Shown here piece by piece: positions 29,237-36,793 of a DNA stretch of 64,000 nt; position 1 is the stretch's first letter; each line of letters starts with the position of its first letter. Origin of the DNA: Alteromonadaceae bacterium BrNp21-10 (GTDB lineage Bacteria > Pseudomonadota > Gammaproteobacteria > Enterobacterales > Alteromonadaceae). The stretch lies in the NCBI GenBank assembly GCA_030418115.1, contig JAUHQD010000016.1, positions 1 to 64,000 of the forward strand, given 5' to 3'. The position numbers and the translations under genes are program-made. Under the pieces are notes generated by a model. It was not told the origin of the DNA. It worked only from the letters and a program-made list of their open reading frames with translations, and did not search any database.

Positions 29237-30571
29237 ATGAATACCAGAACTGAATTAGCATCGCAAAACGGCAGCAAAGATTACGTAAAGTGGTTTAGAA
29301 ATGCTGCGCCCTACATTAATGCCCATCGTGGTAAAACCTTTGTTTTGATGTTTGGCGGTGAAGCGGTAGAAGATCCTAATTTTGCGAATATTATTCATGA
29401 TATCGCCTTGCTTAATAGTCTCGGTGTCAAGCTGGTATTAGTGCACGGTGCGCGTCCGCAAATTGAAGAGCGTTTAAAACTGCGCAATTTGGTAGAGCAC
29501 ATTGAAGACAACTTACGGGTGACCGATTCGCAAACTTTGGACTCGGTAAAAGATGCTATTGGCTCGTTGCGCTTACAGATTGAAGCGTTGCTGACCACGG
29601 GGTTAATTAACTCGCCGATGCATGGTTCCCATATTCGCGTGAATAGTGGCAACTTTGTTATTGCGAAGCCCTTGGGCATAAAAAATGGCGTCGATTATAA
29701 GCATACCGGTGTGGTACGCCGTATCGACGTGAGTGGCATTAATACGCAATTACACAATGGTTCAATTGTGTTGTTATCGCCTGTGGGTTACTCGCCTACC
29801 GGAGAAGTGTTTAATTTGTCGGTGGAAGATGTGGCGACCCAAGCGGCCGTAGCCCTAAAAGCCGATAAACTGATTACCTTTGCCGAACAAGATGGTTTGA
29901 TTGACGACAAAAATCGTCTGATCAAAAGCTGTGATGCCAGCACGGTAAAATCATTGCTGAATAACACTCAGGATCATATTCGCCAATTGCTGATCAAAGT
30001 GGTGGAGCTTAGCGGAGAAAATGGCATTCAACGTTGTCATGTTATCAGCTATCAAAATGATGGCGCGTTATTGCAAGAATTGTTCACCCGCGATGGTTCC
30101 GGCACTCTGATCGCTCAAGATTATAAAGAGCAGTTACGCACCGCTACTATTGAAGATGTGGGGGGTATATTGGATTTGATCGCCCCCATGGAGCGTGAAG
30201 GAATTCTGGTAAAGCGTTCTCGTGAATTACTGGAAATTGAAATCGAGCGCTTTGTAGTGATTGAAAAAGAAGATACCATTATTGCCTGTGCGGCCTTGTA
30301 TCCCTATCCAGAAGCTAACTGTGGTGAGCTGGCCTGTGTGGTGGCGCACCCTGATTATCGCGGTAGTAATTTTGGTTTGCGCTTGTTAAATGCGGTAGAG
30401 ATAAAAGCCCGTAATATGAATCTAACCTCGTTGTTTGTATTAACTACGGTCAGTGCCCATTGGTTCCGCGAGCAAGGCTTTGTTGAACAACCATTGGAAA
30501 TGCTACCCGAAGGCAAACAAAAAATGTATAACTTCCAACGCAAATCCAAAGTCTTTATCAAACAAATTTAA
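29237..30571 (+). CDS. argA: N-acetylglutamate synthase, classical two-domain type
   Basis: First enzyme of arginine synthesis, 444 residues: an amino-acid-kinase-like regulatory domain (about 20-290: MFGGEAVEDPNF, LVHGARPQIE) and a C-terminal GNAT domain (about 300-440: R-G-S-N-F-G-L-R-L-L as acetyl-CoA loop, then FVLTT and W-F-R-E-Q-G-F). This is the E. coli-type ArgA, normally feedback-inhibited by arginine through the kinase-like domain. It starts 12 bases after the ArgH(A) stop. Together with the fusion it gives the operon two potential acetylglutamate synthases, a redundancy discussed in the findings. Confidence 0.94.
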   Translation: MNTRTELASQNGSKDYVKWFRNAAPYINAHRGKTFVLMFGGEAVEDPNFANIIHDIALLNSLGVKLVLVHGARPQIEERLKLRNLVEHIEDNLRVTDSQTLDSVKDAIGSLRLQIEALLTTGLINSPMHGSHIRVNSGNFVIAKPLGIKNGVDYKHTGVVRRIDVSGINTQLHNGSIVLLSPVGYSPTGEVFNLSVEDVATQAAVALKADKLITFAEQDGLIDDKNRLIKSCDASTVKSLLNNTQDHIRQLLIKVVELSGENGIQRCHVISYQNDGALLQELFTRDGSGTLIAQDYKEQLRTATIEDVGGILDLIAPMEREGILVKRSRELLEIEIERFVVIEKEDTIIACAALYPYPEANCGELACVVAHPDYRGSNFGLRLLNAVEIKARNMNLTSLFVLTTVSAHWFREQGFVEQPLEMLPEGKQKMYNFQRKSKVFIKQI

Positions 30572-30585
30572 GAGATTACTAAGCT

Positions 30586-31344
30586 ATGTTGAATCAACTG
30601 AAAGTTTATCGCCAAGGGTTATTAGCCAGTCTATTGTTGTGCTGTGTCTTTAGTGTTTTGGCAGAATCTACTGCTACACAAGCGACACCTAGAATTAAAG
30701 AACATTCGTGGATGTCGGTGGCGCAGTGGCAGCAAAAACACCAAGCAATTAAAACTCAAGCTGAAACAGCCGGTGACATTGACGTGTTGTTTGTTGGCGA
30801 TTCTATTACCGAAGGCTGGCAGTGGGGTGATAATCAAAAGGTATTCGATAAGCATTTTAGTAAGCTGCGTACGCTCAATATGGGGATAGGCGGCGACCAA
30901 ACGCAAGAAGTGTTATGGCGCTTACAGGATATGGCTAGCATCACATTACACCCTAAAGTGATTACCTTGCTGATTGGCGTGAATAACTTTGGTCATAGTA
31001 ATCACAGCGCTGAGGAAGTCTTTAGTGGTGTAAAGGCGGTGGTTGAAACCTTGTCAAAAAACTATCCACAGGCGCAAATTTTGATCAACGGCATACTGCC
31101 CTACGATGCTTCACACAGCAGCGCTAATCGTCTGCGGGTGCGTAATACCAATACTCAAATTGCGGTATTAGCAGAACAGCCAAATATTCATTTTGTCGAT
31201 TTTGGTGGTGCATTTTTAAATGAGGAAGGGGATATCTCTGCTGAGATTATGGCGGATTTTTTACATCCTACTGCCCTAGGGTATCAGCACTTTGCTGAGC
31301 AATTATTACCTTCAGTGCAACAATTACTGCGTGCCGCTAAGTAA
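30586..31344 (+). CDS. Secreted SGNH/GDSL-family hydrolase
   Basis: Hydrolase of 252 residues with an N-terminal signal peptide (about 10-26, cut near VLA-E). Block I F-V-G-D-S-I-T-E-G-W holds the Ser nucleophile (about 64), G-I-G-G-D-Q carries the block II Gly, G-V-N-N the block III Asn, and D-F-L-H-P-T-A the C-terminal Asp-x-x-His pair. Resembles PAF-acetylhydrolase-like/rhamnogalacturonan acetylesterase-type proteins. It starts 14 bases after argA, so it is read from the arginine operon, with no evident link to arginine. The substrate is unknown; an envelope or polysaccharide ester is likely. Confidence 0.82.
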   Translation: MLNQLKVYRQGLLASLLLCCVFSVLAESTATQATPRIKEHSWMSVAQWQQKHQAIKTQAETAGDIDVLFVGDSITEGWQWGDNQKVFDKHFSKLRTLNMGIGGDQTQEVLWRLQDMASITLHPKVITLLIGVNNFGHSNHSAEEVFSGVKAVVETLSKNYPQAQILINGILPYDASHSSANRLRVRNTNTQIAVLAEQPNIHFVDFGGAFLNEEGDISAEIMADFLHPTALGYQHFAEQLLPSVQQLLRAAK

Positions 31345-31367
31345 GTTGTTATTCCCATTTCTCTTTA

Positions 31368-31403
31368 GTTAACACCCGCTTGAACGGCGGGTGATTCGTT
31401 AAC
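31368..31403. terminator. Convergent hairpin after the SGNH gene
   Basis: Inner stem CACCCGC (31373-31379) with GCGGGTG (31387-31393), and outer GTTAAC arms (31368-31373 / 31398-31403). It lies between the plus-strand operon and the minus-strand toxin gene and may end both. Confidence 0.5.
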
Positions 31404-31407
31404 CCCA

Positions 31408-31770
31408 TTAAAACTCATAAGCAATGCGAATACCGGGGTGATCTACAGGAAAGTGTTGGCCATTACGAGTGACCATAATCAGGTTATGTTGTTGCGCTGC
31501 AGCTAGGGTAATGGCATCGGGCAATTTCATGTTTTCGGCTACTTTGATATTAACCGCTAACTCCCTGACATCTCGATTAATATCGATAATCTGATATTGT
31601 TTCAAATAAGCTTCGGTTGTTTGTTTGTGCTCGGGGGCGGCGCTAGAGACAATCTGCATCCACGAAATAACGCTCAAGTATTTATCCTCATAGCGCGCCA
31701 ACTCCTGTTGTGCCTCTACTACACCTTTGAGGTAATCGATGACTAAGCAGGTATCAAATAACGCTTTCAT
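31408..31770 (-). CDS. PIN-domain VapC-like toxin, probably degenerate
   Basis: Small PIN-fold protein (120 residues from the ATG at 31770, which overlaps the antitoxin stop by four bases; an extra upstream 9 residues are unlikely). PIN proteins use four acidic residues to cut RNA. The first is present in ALFDTCLVIDYL and the third in L-P-D-A-I. The second, normally the Glu in the W-M-E motif, is Gln here (ISWMQI), and the fourth, normally Asp in T-R-N-x-x-D-F, is His (TRNGQHF). Hence ribonuclease activity may be lost, while fold and antitoxin binding stay. The comparison residues are recalled from family knowledge. Confidence 0.8.
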   Translation of the reverse strand: MKALFDTCLVIDYLKGVVEAQQELARYEDKYLSVISWMQIVSSAAPEHKQTTEAYLKQYQIIDINRDVRELAVNIKVAENMKLPDAITLAAAQQHNLIMVTRNGQHFPVDHPGIRIAYEF

Positions 31771-31949
31771 GCTGATTCCTCTGAGCCCGGTTGCCACAAC
31801 GCAAAGGCATCCACTTCCTCGGTTTCATAGGTCGCTAGCAACATATTAATCGCCCGATTAATTAACACATTACGAGACACTTTTTCAGTGTCTTTAATCT
31901 GATCAAGCCGGTCAATCTCGGTTTTGGGAACATCGATAATAGTACGCAT
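31767..31949 (-). CDS. Ribbon-helix-helix antitoxin (VapB/CopG-like)
   Basis: Sixty-residue protein with the ribbon-helix-helix pattern: beta strand M-R-T-I-I-D-V-P, then two helices (TEIDRLDQIKD and VSRNVLINRAINMLLATYE). The C-terminal tail is acidic with a Trp, suited to binding a PIN partner. ATGA overlap with the toxin gene gives translational coupling. Antitoxins of this type repress their own operon; a specific operator was not identified. Confidence 0.8.
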   Translation of the reverse strand: MRTIIDVPKTEIDRLDQIKDTEKVSRNVLINRAINMLLATYETEEVDAFALWQPGSEESA

Positions 31950-32182
31950 GTTATATCCTTATTAACGTGGATTGCTGTCAGATGTCACATCCTAGAAGTT
32001 AATAGGGTGATGTGCAAATAATCACCCACAGTGACATTGAATATTAAAGGGAGTTAGGATTGTTCAATTCTTTGAACAGCACGCAGGTGCTGGATAATGG
32101 ATTTACCTTTACATCTGCAATAAATAATAAGAAGTTAGTAAAAGTAAGTTGTAAAAATTATCTAAACAACAAGGAACCCACA

Positions 32183-34060
32183 ATGCGTCAAAAATTCACT
32201 ATTGCGTTAATGGCCGGACTGTTAGCTGCATGCCAACCTTCTTCCGATGTGCAAAAACCAGTTACAACCTCAGCTCCGAGCGCCGAAACCGCTGCAGCAG
32301 ATATGACAGAGTCACAACGAATTAATCATTGGTTCGATGAAAAGTACGAAGAACAGCTGCAAATGAGCCCGTTAGAAATGACATTCTTGGGGCGTAAAGA
32401 CCGATACGATGAATTCGATGATTTAACTGTGGCACAGGAAAAGCGCAAACTAGCTTGGCAAGCAGCCACCGTTGAAGAAATGACTAAGCAGTTTGATTAC
32501 GACAAGTTAGATTTAGAAGCCAAAACTTCTTACGACGTGTGGCTTTACCAGTATGAGCAAGCACGAGCGAATTTACTGTTTATAGAAAACGATTATACGT
32601 TTACCCAAATGAATGGTTTTCAGGCGTTTGCTGCACAATTTTTGATGAGTTTTCATAAAGTGGAAACCGAAAGCGACATGGTCGCCTATAACAAACGTAT
32701 TGGCGGCGTAGCGCGTGGTATTAGCGAGTTATTGGATAGAGCAAAGCACAATGCTAGTAAAGATGTACGCCCCCCCAGATTTGCTTATGAAGGAGTTATT
32801 GAACAAGCGACTAACTTGATCACAGGTGCCCCCTTTACCGACACTGAAGCCGACGCACCATTATGGGAAGACGCTAAGAAGAAAGTGGCATCGTTGTTGG
32901 AACAGGATTTGATATCTGATGATCGGGCTAAAGAATTAGAGGCGCAGGCCAAAGAAGCCTTGGTCACGCAATTCTTACCCACCTACAACGCTTTGTTAAC
33001 TTGGTTTAAAAGCGACATGGAAAACACCGATGCCGAAGCTCAGGGCGCTGGTGCATTACCCAACGGCACTACCTTTTATAACCATATGTTAAAAGCCAGA
33101 ACCACCACAGACTTGACGGCCGATGAAATTCATACCATTGGTCTAAGCGAAGTAGATCGTATCTATAAAGCCATGGAAGCAATTAAAACGCAGGTCGGTT
33201 TTGAAGGCACCTTGCAAGAATTCTTCGTGGATATCAAAAAAGATAAAAACGATGAACGTTTTTATTACCCTAATACCGATGCAGGACGCAAGGCTTATAT
33301 AGATGACACCGAAGCTCACTATGCGGTGCTCAAAGCGCAGTTACCTAACTACTTTGGTATTTTGCCCAAAGCAGATATTGAAGTGAAACGGGTTGAAGCG
33401 TTTAGAGAACAAGACGGTGCCGCTCAGCATTATTTCCCGGGCACGCCTGATGGTTCACGTCCCGGTGTGTATTACGCGCATTTATCAGATATGAGCATGA
33501 TGCCGAAAAACGAAATGGAAGCCGTGGCCTATCACGAAGGGCTTCCGGGTCACCATATGCAAATCTCCATTGCCCAAGAGCTGACTAGCGTACCGCAATT
33601 CAGAACCCAAGCGGGCTTTACCGCCTATGTGGAAGGTTGGGGCTTGTACTCCGAATTATTAGCTAAAGAAATGGGTGGTTATCAAAATGCGTATTCTGAC
33701 TTTGGTCGCCTAGTCACCGAAATGTGGCGTGCGGTGCGTTTAGTGGTGGATACCGGTATTCATGCTAAAGGCTGGACAGAGAAACAAGCGAATGATTACT
33801 TTAAGATCAACACCCCGATTTCTGATGGCGCGATTAAGTCTGAAGTACGGCGTTATTTTGTGCTACCAGGACAAGCGACTGCATACAAAATTGGTATGCT
33901 GAAAATTCTAGAGTTACGTCAATATGCCAAAGATGCCTTGGGTGACAAATTTGATATCCGTGGATTCCACGACACCATTTTAGGTGGCGGCGCCTTGCCA
34001 TTAGGCGTGTTGCAAAAACGTGTTGAGAACTGGGTGTCTGAAGTAGCAGTGCAAATTTAA
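32183..34060 (+). CDS. DUF885-family lipoprotein, probable metal-dependent hydrolase (copy 1)
   Basis: Exported lipoprotein of 625 residues from the ATG at 32183, which has AAGGA 7 bases before it and begins a proper lipoprotein signal (L-L-A-A-C, Cys19). The family hallmark H-E-G-L-P-G-H-H sits near residue 455, followed by Y-V-E-G-W-G-L-Y, both typical of DUF885 proteins and thought to bind metal in a peptidase-like fold. The function has not been settled for this family. A closely similar second copy follows at 34341-36209. An upstream-extended reading from 32060 would lose the lipoprotein signal and is rejected. Confidence 0.85.
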   Translation: MRQKFTIALMAGLLAACQPSSDVQKPVTTSAPSAETAAADMTESQRINHWFDEKYEEQLQMSPLEMTFLGRKDRYDEFDDLTVAQEKRKLAWQAATVEEMTKQFDYDKLDLEAKTSYDVWLYQYEQARANLLFIENDYTFTQMNGFQAFAAQFLMSFHKVETESDMVAYNKRIGGVARGISELLDRAKHNASKDVRPPRFAYEGVIEQATNLITGAPFTDTEADAPLWEDAKKKVASLLEQDLISDDRAKELEAQAKEALVTQFLPTYNALLTWFKSDMENTDAEAQGAGALPNGTTFYNHMLKARTTTDLTADEIHTIGLSEVDRIYKAMEAIKTQVGFEGTLQEFFVDIKKDKNDERFYYPNTDAGRKAYIDDTEAHYAVLKAQLPNYFGILPKADIEVKRVEAFREQDGAAQHYFPGTPDGSRPGVYYAHLSDMSMMPKNEMEAVAYHEGLPGHHMQISIAQELTSVPQFRTQAGFTAYVEGWGLYSELLAKEMGGYQNAYSDFGRLVTEMWRAVRLVVDTGIHAKGWTEKQANDYFKINTPISDGAIKSEVRRYFVLPGQATAYKIGMLKILELRQYAKDALGDKFDIRGFHDTILGGGALPLGVLQKRVENWVSEVAVQI

Positions 34061-34154
34061 TGTTATAGCCTTTAGTGGTGTAGTTTTAGACTTCGCTCAG
34101 CATTGCTAATTGGCATATCAGTGTTGGTCGCTGTTTACGCCAACAATATTAGTT

Positions 34155-34200
34155 AACGCCGTTCGTCCTTAGTTTACCGAAGGATGAACGGCGTTTTTGT
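34155..34200 (+). terminator. Rho-independent terminator after DUF885 copy 1
   Basis: A 16-bp perfect stem (34155-34170 with 34180-34195) with a 9-base loop runs directly into TTTTTG. The stem carries the CGTTCGTCCTT...AAGGATGAACG sequence that recurs as a repeat family in this area (see 36221-36257). Confidence 0.8.
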
Positions 34201-34340
34201 TTATAGGCAATGCCTAGCGCTCCCCCAAGTTCTGATTATTTACCTTTACATCGATGACGGATCGTAACAGTGTAGTTCGTTATTCATACAGTTAACCGTT
34301 GGCATTATCTAGCAACTCACAAACCATAAGGGAATATACA

Positions 34341-36209
34341 ATGCATCAAAAACTGACCATCGCGTTAATGGCTGGACTATTAGTGGCATGTCAACCAGCA
34401 AGCGAAATGCAAAAGCCGGCGGCTACCGTAGCACCGAGCACAGAAACAGCTGCAGCTGATATGACAGAGTCACAACGCATCAACCAATGGTTTGATGCCA
34501 AGTATGAAGAAGAATTACAAATGAGCCCGTTGATGATGACGTATCTGGGGCGTAAAGATAAATATGATGAATTTGACGACATGTCTGTAGCCGAGGAAAA
34601 ACGCAAGTTAGCCTGGCAAACGGCCACTGTTGAGGAGATGACGACTCAGTTTGATTATGACAAATTGGATTTGGAAGCTAAGACCTCTTACGACGTCTGG
34701 ATTTATCAGTATGAGCAGGCTAGAGCCAATCTGCTTTTTGTGGAGAATAAATATAATTTTGAGCAGATGGATGGTTGGCAAGCGTTTGCACCGCAATTTT
34801 TAATGAACTTTCATGCAGTTGATAATGAAAGCGATATGCTCGCTTATATCAAACGTATAGGTGGCGCGGCTAATGGAATTAGCCAGTTACTGGAACGGGC
34901 TAAACATAATGCCAGCAAGGGCGTCCGCCCACCACGCTTTGCCTATGAAGGCGTAATTGAACAGGCCACAAATGTGATAACAGGCGCACCTTTTACTGAG
35001 TCGGATATCGATTCACCACTACTCGAGGATGCCAAGAAAAAAATCGCAGCGTTGCTGGATAAAGACCTAATTGACGAAGCCCGTGCCAAAGAGCTTGAAG
35101 AATATACCAAAGAGGCGTTATTAGGCCCGTTCGCGCCTAGTTATAGTGCCTTATTAACTTGGTTTAAATCGGATATGGAAAATACAAATGCCGAGGCACA
35201 AGGTGTTGGTGCATTGCCTAACGGCACCACCTTCTATAACCATATGTTAAAAACCAATACCACCACAGACTTGACCGCCGATGAAATTCATACCATTGGC
35301 TTAAGTGAAGTCGATCGTATTTATAAAACCATGGAAGCAATTAAAAATCAGGTCGGTTTTGCAGGCACCTTGCAAGAATTCTTCGTGTACATCAAAAAAG
35401 ATAAAAACGATGAACGCTTTTACTACCCCAATACCGATGAAGGGCGCCAAGGTTATATTGATGATACCAAAGCTCATTACGCAGTAATAAAAGCGCAGTT
35501 GCCTAATTACTTCGGTATTTTGCCCAAGGCAGATATTGAAGTGAAACGGGTTGAAGCGTTTAGGGAACAAGACGGTGCCGCTCAGCAGTATTTCTCCGGC
35601 ACGCCTGATGGCTCTCGTCCCGGTGTGTACTACGCGCATTTATCGGATATGAGTATGATGCCGAAAAATGAACTGGAAGCCGTTGCCTATCATGAAGGCT
35701 TGCCCGGTCACCATATGCAATTATCAATTGCTCAAGAATTGACGAGCGTACCGCAATTCCGCACGCAGGCCTTTTTTACAGCCTATGTGGAAGGTTGGGG
35801 TTTGTATTCCGAATTGCTGGCTAAAGAAATGGGTGGCTATCAAAATCCTTATTCAGATTTCGGTCGTTTGGTGGCTGAAATGTGGCGCGCAGTGCGCTTA
35901 GTAGTGGATACCGGTATTCATGTTAAAGGCTGGACAGAGAAACAAGCCAATGATTACTTTAAGATCAACACCCCGATTTCTGATGGTGCGATTAAGTCTG
36001 AAGTACAGCGTTACTTTGTGCTACCAGGACAAGCGACTGCTTACAAAATTGGTATGATGAAAATCTTAGAATTACGTCAGTATGCCAGAGATGCTTTAGG
36101 TGACAAATTTGATATTCGTGGATTCCACGATACCGTGTTAGGCGGTGGCGCCTTGCCATTGAGTGTATTGCAGAAACGTGTAGAGAATTGGGTTGCTGCG
36201 CAGCAGTAG
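34341..36209 (+). CDS. DUF885-family lipoprotein, probable metal-dependent hydrolase (copy 2)
   Basis: Tandem paralogue of the gene at 32183, 622 residues from the ATG at 34341 (AAGGGA eight bases before). The lipoprotein signal (L-L-V-A-C), the H-E-G-L-P-G-H-H motif and the Y-V-E-G-W-G-L-Y segment are retained; the second half is nearly identical to copy 1 and differences cluster in the first half (about 140-330). A terminator separates the two and each has its own upstream region, so separate control is possible. Both genes look intact. Periplasmic or outer-membrane location is expected from the lipobox. Confidence 0.85.
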   Translation: MHQKLTIALMAGLLVACQPASEMQKPAATVAPSTETAAADMTESQRINQWFDAKYEEELQMSPLMMTYLGRKDKYDEFDDMSVAEEKRKLAWQTATVEEMTTQFDYDKLDLEAKTSYDVWIYQYEQARANLLFVENKYNFEQMDGWQAFAPQFLMNFHAVDNESDMLAYIKRIGGAANGISQLLERAKHNASKGVRPPRFAYEGVIEQATNVITGAPFTESDIDSPLLEDAKKKIAALLDKDLIDEARAKELEEYTKEALLGPFAPSYSALLTWFKSDMENTNAEAQGVGALPNGTTFYNHMLKTNTTTDLTADEIHTIGLSEVDRIYKTMEAIKNQVGFAGTLQEFFVYIKKDKNDERFYYPNTDEGRQGYIDDTKAHYAVIKAQLPNYFGILPKADIEVKRVEAFREQDGAAQQYFSGTPDGSRPGVYYAHLSDMSMMPKNELEAVAYHEGLPGHHMQLSIAQELTSVPQFRTQAFFTAYVEGWGLYSELLAKEMGGYQNPYSDFGRLVAEMWRAVRLVVDTGIHVKGWTEKQANDYFKINTPISDGAIKSEVQRYFVLPGQATAYKIGMMKILELRQYARDALGDKFDIRGFHDTVLGGGALPLSVLQKRVENWVAAQQ

Positions 36210-36220
36210 TTAGCTAAGCA

Positions 36221-36257
36221 TAACGTTCGTCCTGAGGCTCTCGAAGGATGAATGTTA
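36221..36257. repeat. GTTCGTCC...GGATGAA hairpin repeat
   Basis: Stem 36221-36233 with 36245-36257 (two G-T pairs). The same unit occurs perfectly at 34155-34195 and as a half at 36332-36355. Confidence 0.55.
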
Positions 36258-36278
36258 GTTATCATTTTGTTTTATCTA

Positions 36279-36304
36279 AGTCGGCTTTAAGCCGACCTTT
36301 TTTA
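36279..36304 (+). terminator. Rho-independent terminator after DUF885 copy 2
   Basis: GTCGGC pairs with GCCGAC around a TTTAA loop (36280-36296), followed by CTTTTTTT (36297-36303). This is a strong intrinsic terminator. Confidence 0.75.
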
Positions 36305-36417
36305 TAGGTGCCCATATTGTCCACTGCGTTGGTTCAGGGCTTGTCGAAGGATGAAATTTAATTGGCTACGCCAGCCGCCATTCCATGGCTTTTTTCGAGC
36401 CCCTCCCAAGGGCCCGA

Positions 36418-36600
36418 GTCACTTTCTTGTGGATAAGAAAGTGACCAAAGAATCCTAGCTCCGCCAACTTTCTGAATCCGAATTAAATGTCCATTCTAAT
36501 ATCGAACCGGCGCGAGGTAGCTTCCTTGCAAAGCGCGCGCCTTGGCAAAACGTCCTGTTTTGCCATTCGACGAATGGTCATTTAATTCGGGAAAGTTGAG
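36418..36600. repeat. Cluster of palindromic intergenic repeats
   Basis: Stem-loops in tandem: an 11-bp perfect hairpin (36418-36428 / 36435-36445), an 18-bp near-perfect pair with one mismatch (36479-36496 / 36572-36589), inside which lies an 8-bp GGCAAAAC/GTTTTGCC hairpin (36544-36564). No coding frame fits. The nested symmetry suggests a REP/MITE-like element. Confidence 0.6.
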
Positions 36601-36692
36601 TCGCAATTTACCGATCTGAAGAGCCGCCAATGAATGTCTCTGTTGTGCCAACAGCAGTAATTCCGCACTTTAATCATAACTTCTGGTCTACG

Positions 36693-36767
36693 CCCAAAGC
36701 GGACTAAATAACTTAACGGGTTGAACGGTAAACTTGGTGTGACAAATGATACGTTTCAGCGAACCTG
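36693..36767 (+). repeat. Left inverted repeat of the VPA1262-like gene cassette
   Basis: This 75-base block is matched, in reverse complement, by 40172-40244 with only a few substitutions and a 2-base gap, about 90 percent by hand alignment. The outer end begins CCCAAAGCGGAC. The two copies face each other across the single gene 36794-40105. Confidence 0.85.
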
Positions 36768-36779
36768 ACCTCGCAGGTT
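36762..36779 (-). terminator. Small hairpin past the VPA1262-like gene
   Basis: AACCTG (36762-36767) pairs with CAGGTT (36774-36779), 15 bases beyond the minus-strand stop. No T-run is visible, so it is weak evidence of a terminator. Confidence 0.3.
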
Positions 36780-36793
36780 CTATGTGAATAAAA

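Larger units (their letters stand above)
36210..36793. other. Repeat-rich intergenic region left of the cassette
   Basis: No credible gene. It holds a GTTCGTCC/GGATGAA hairpin (36221-36257), a terminator (36279-36304), a half copy of the same repeat (36332-36355), a cluster of palindromes (36418-36589) and the left inverted repeat of the cassette (36693-36767). Confidence 0.75.
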
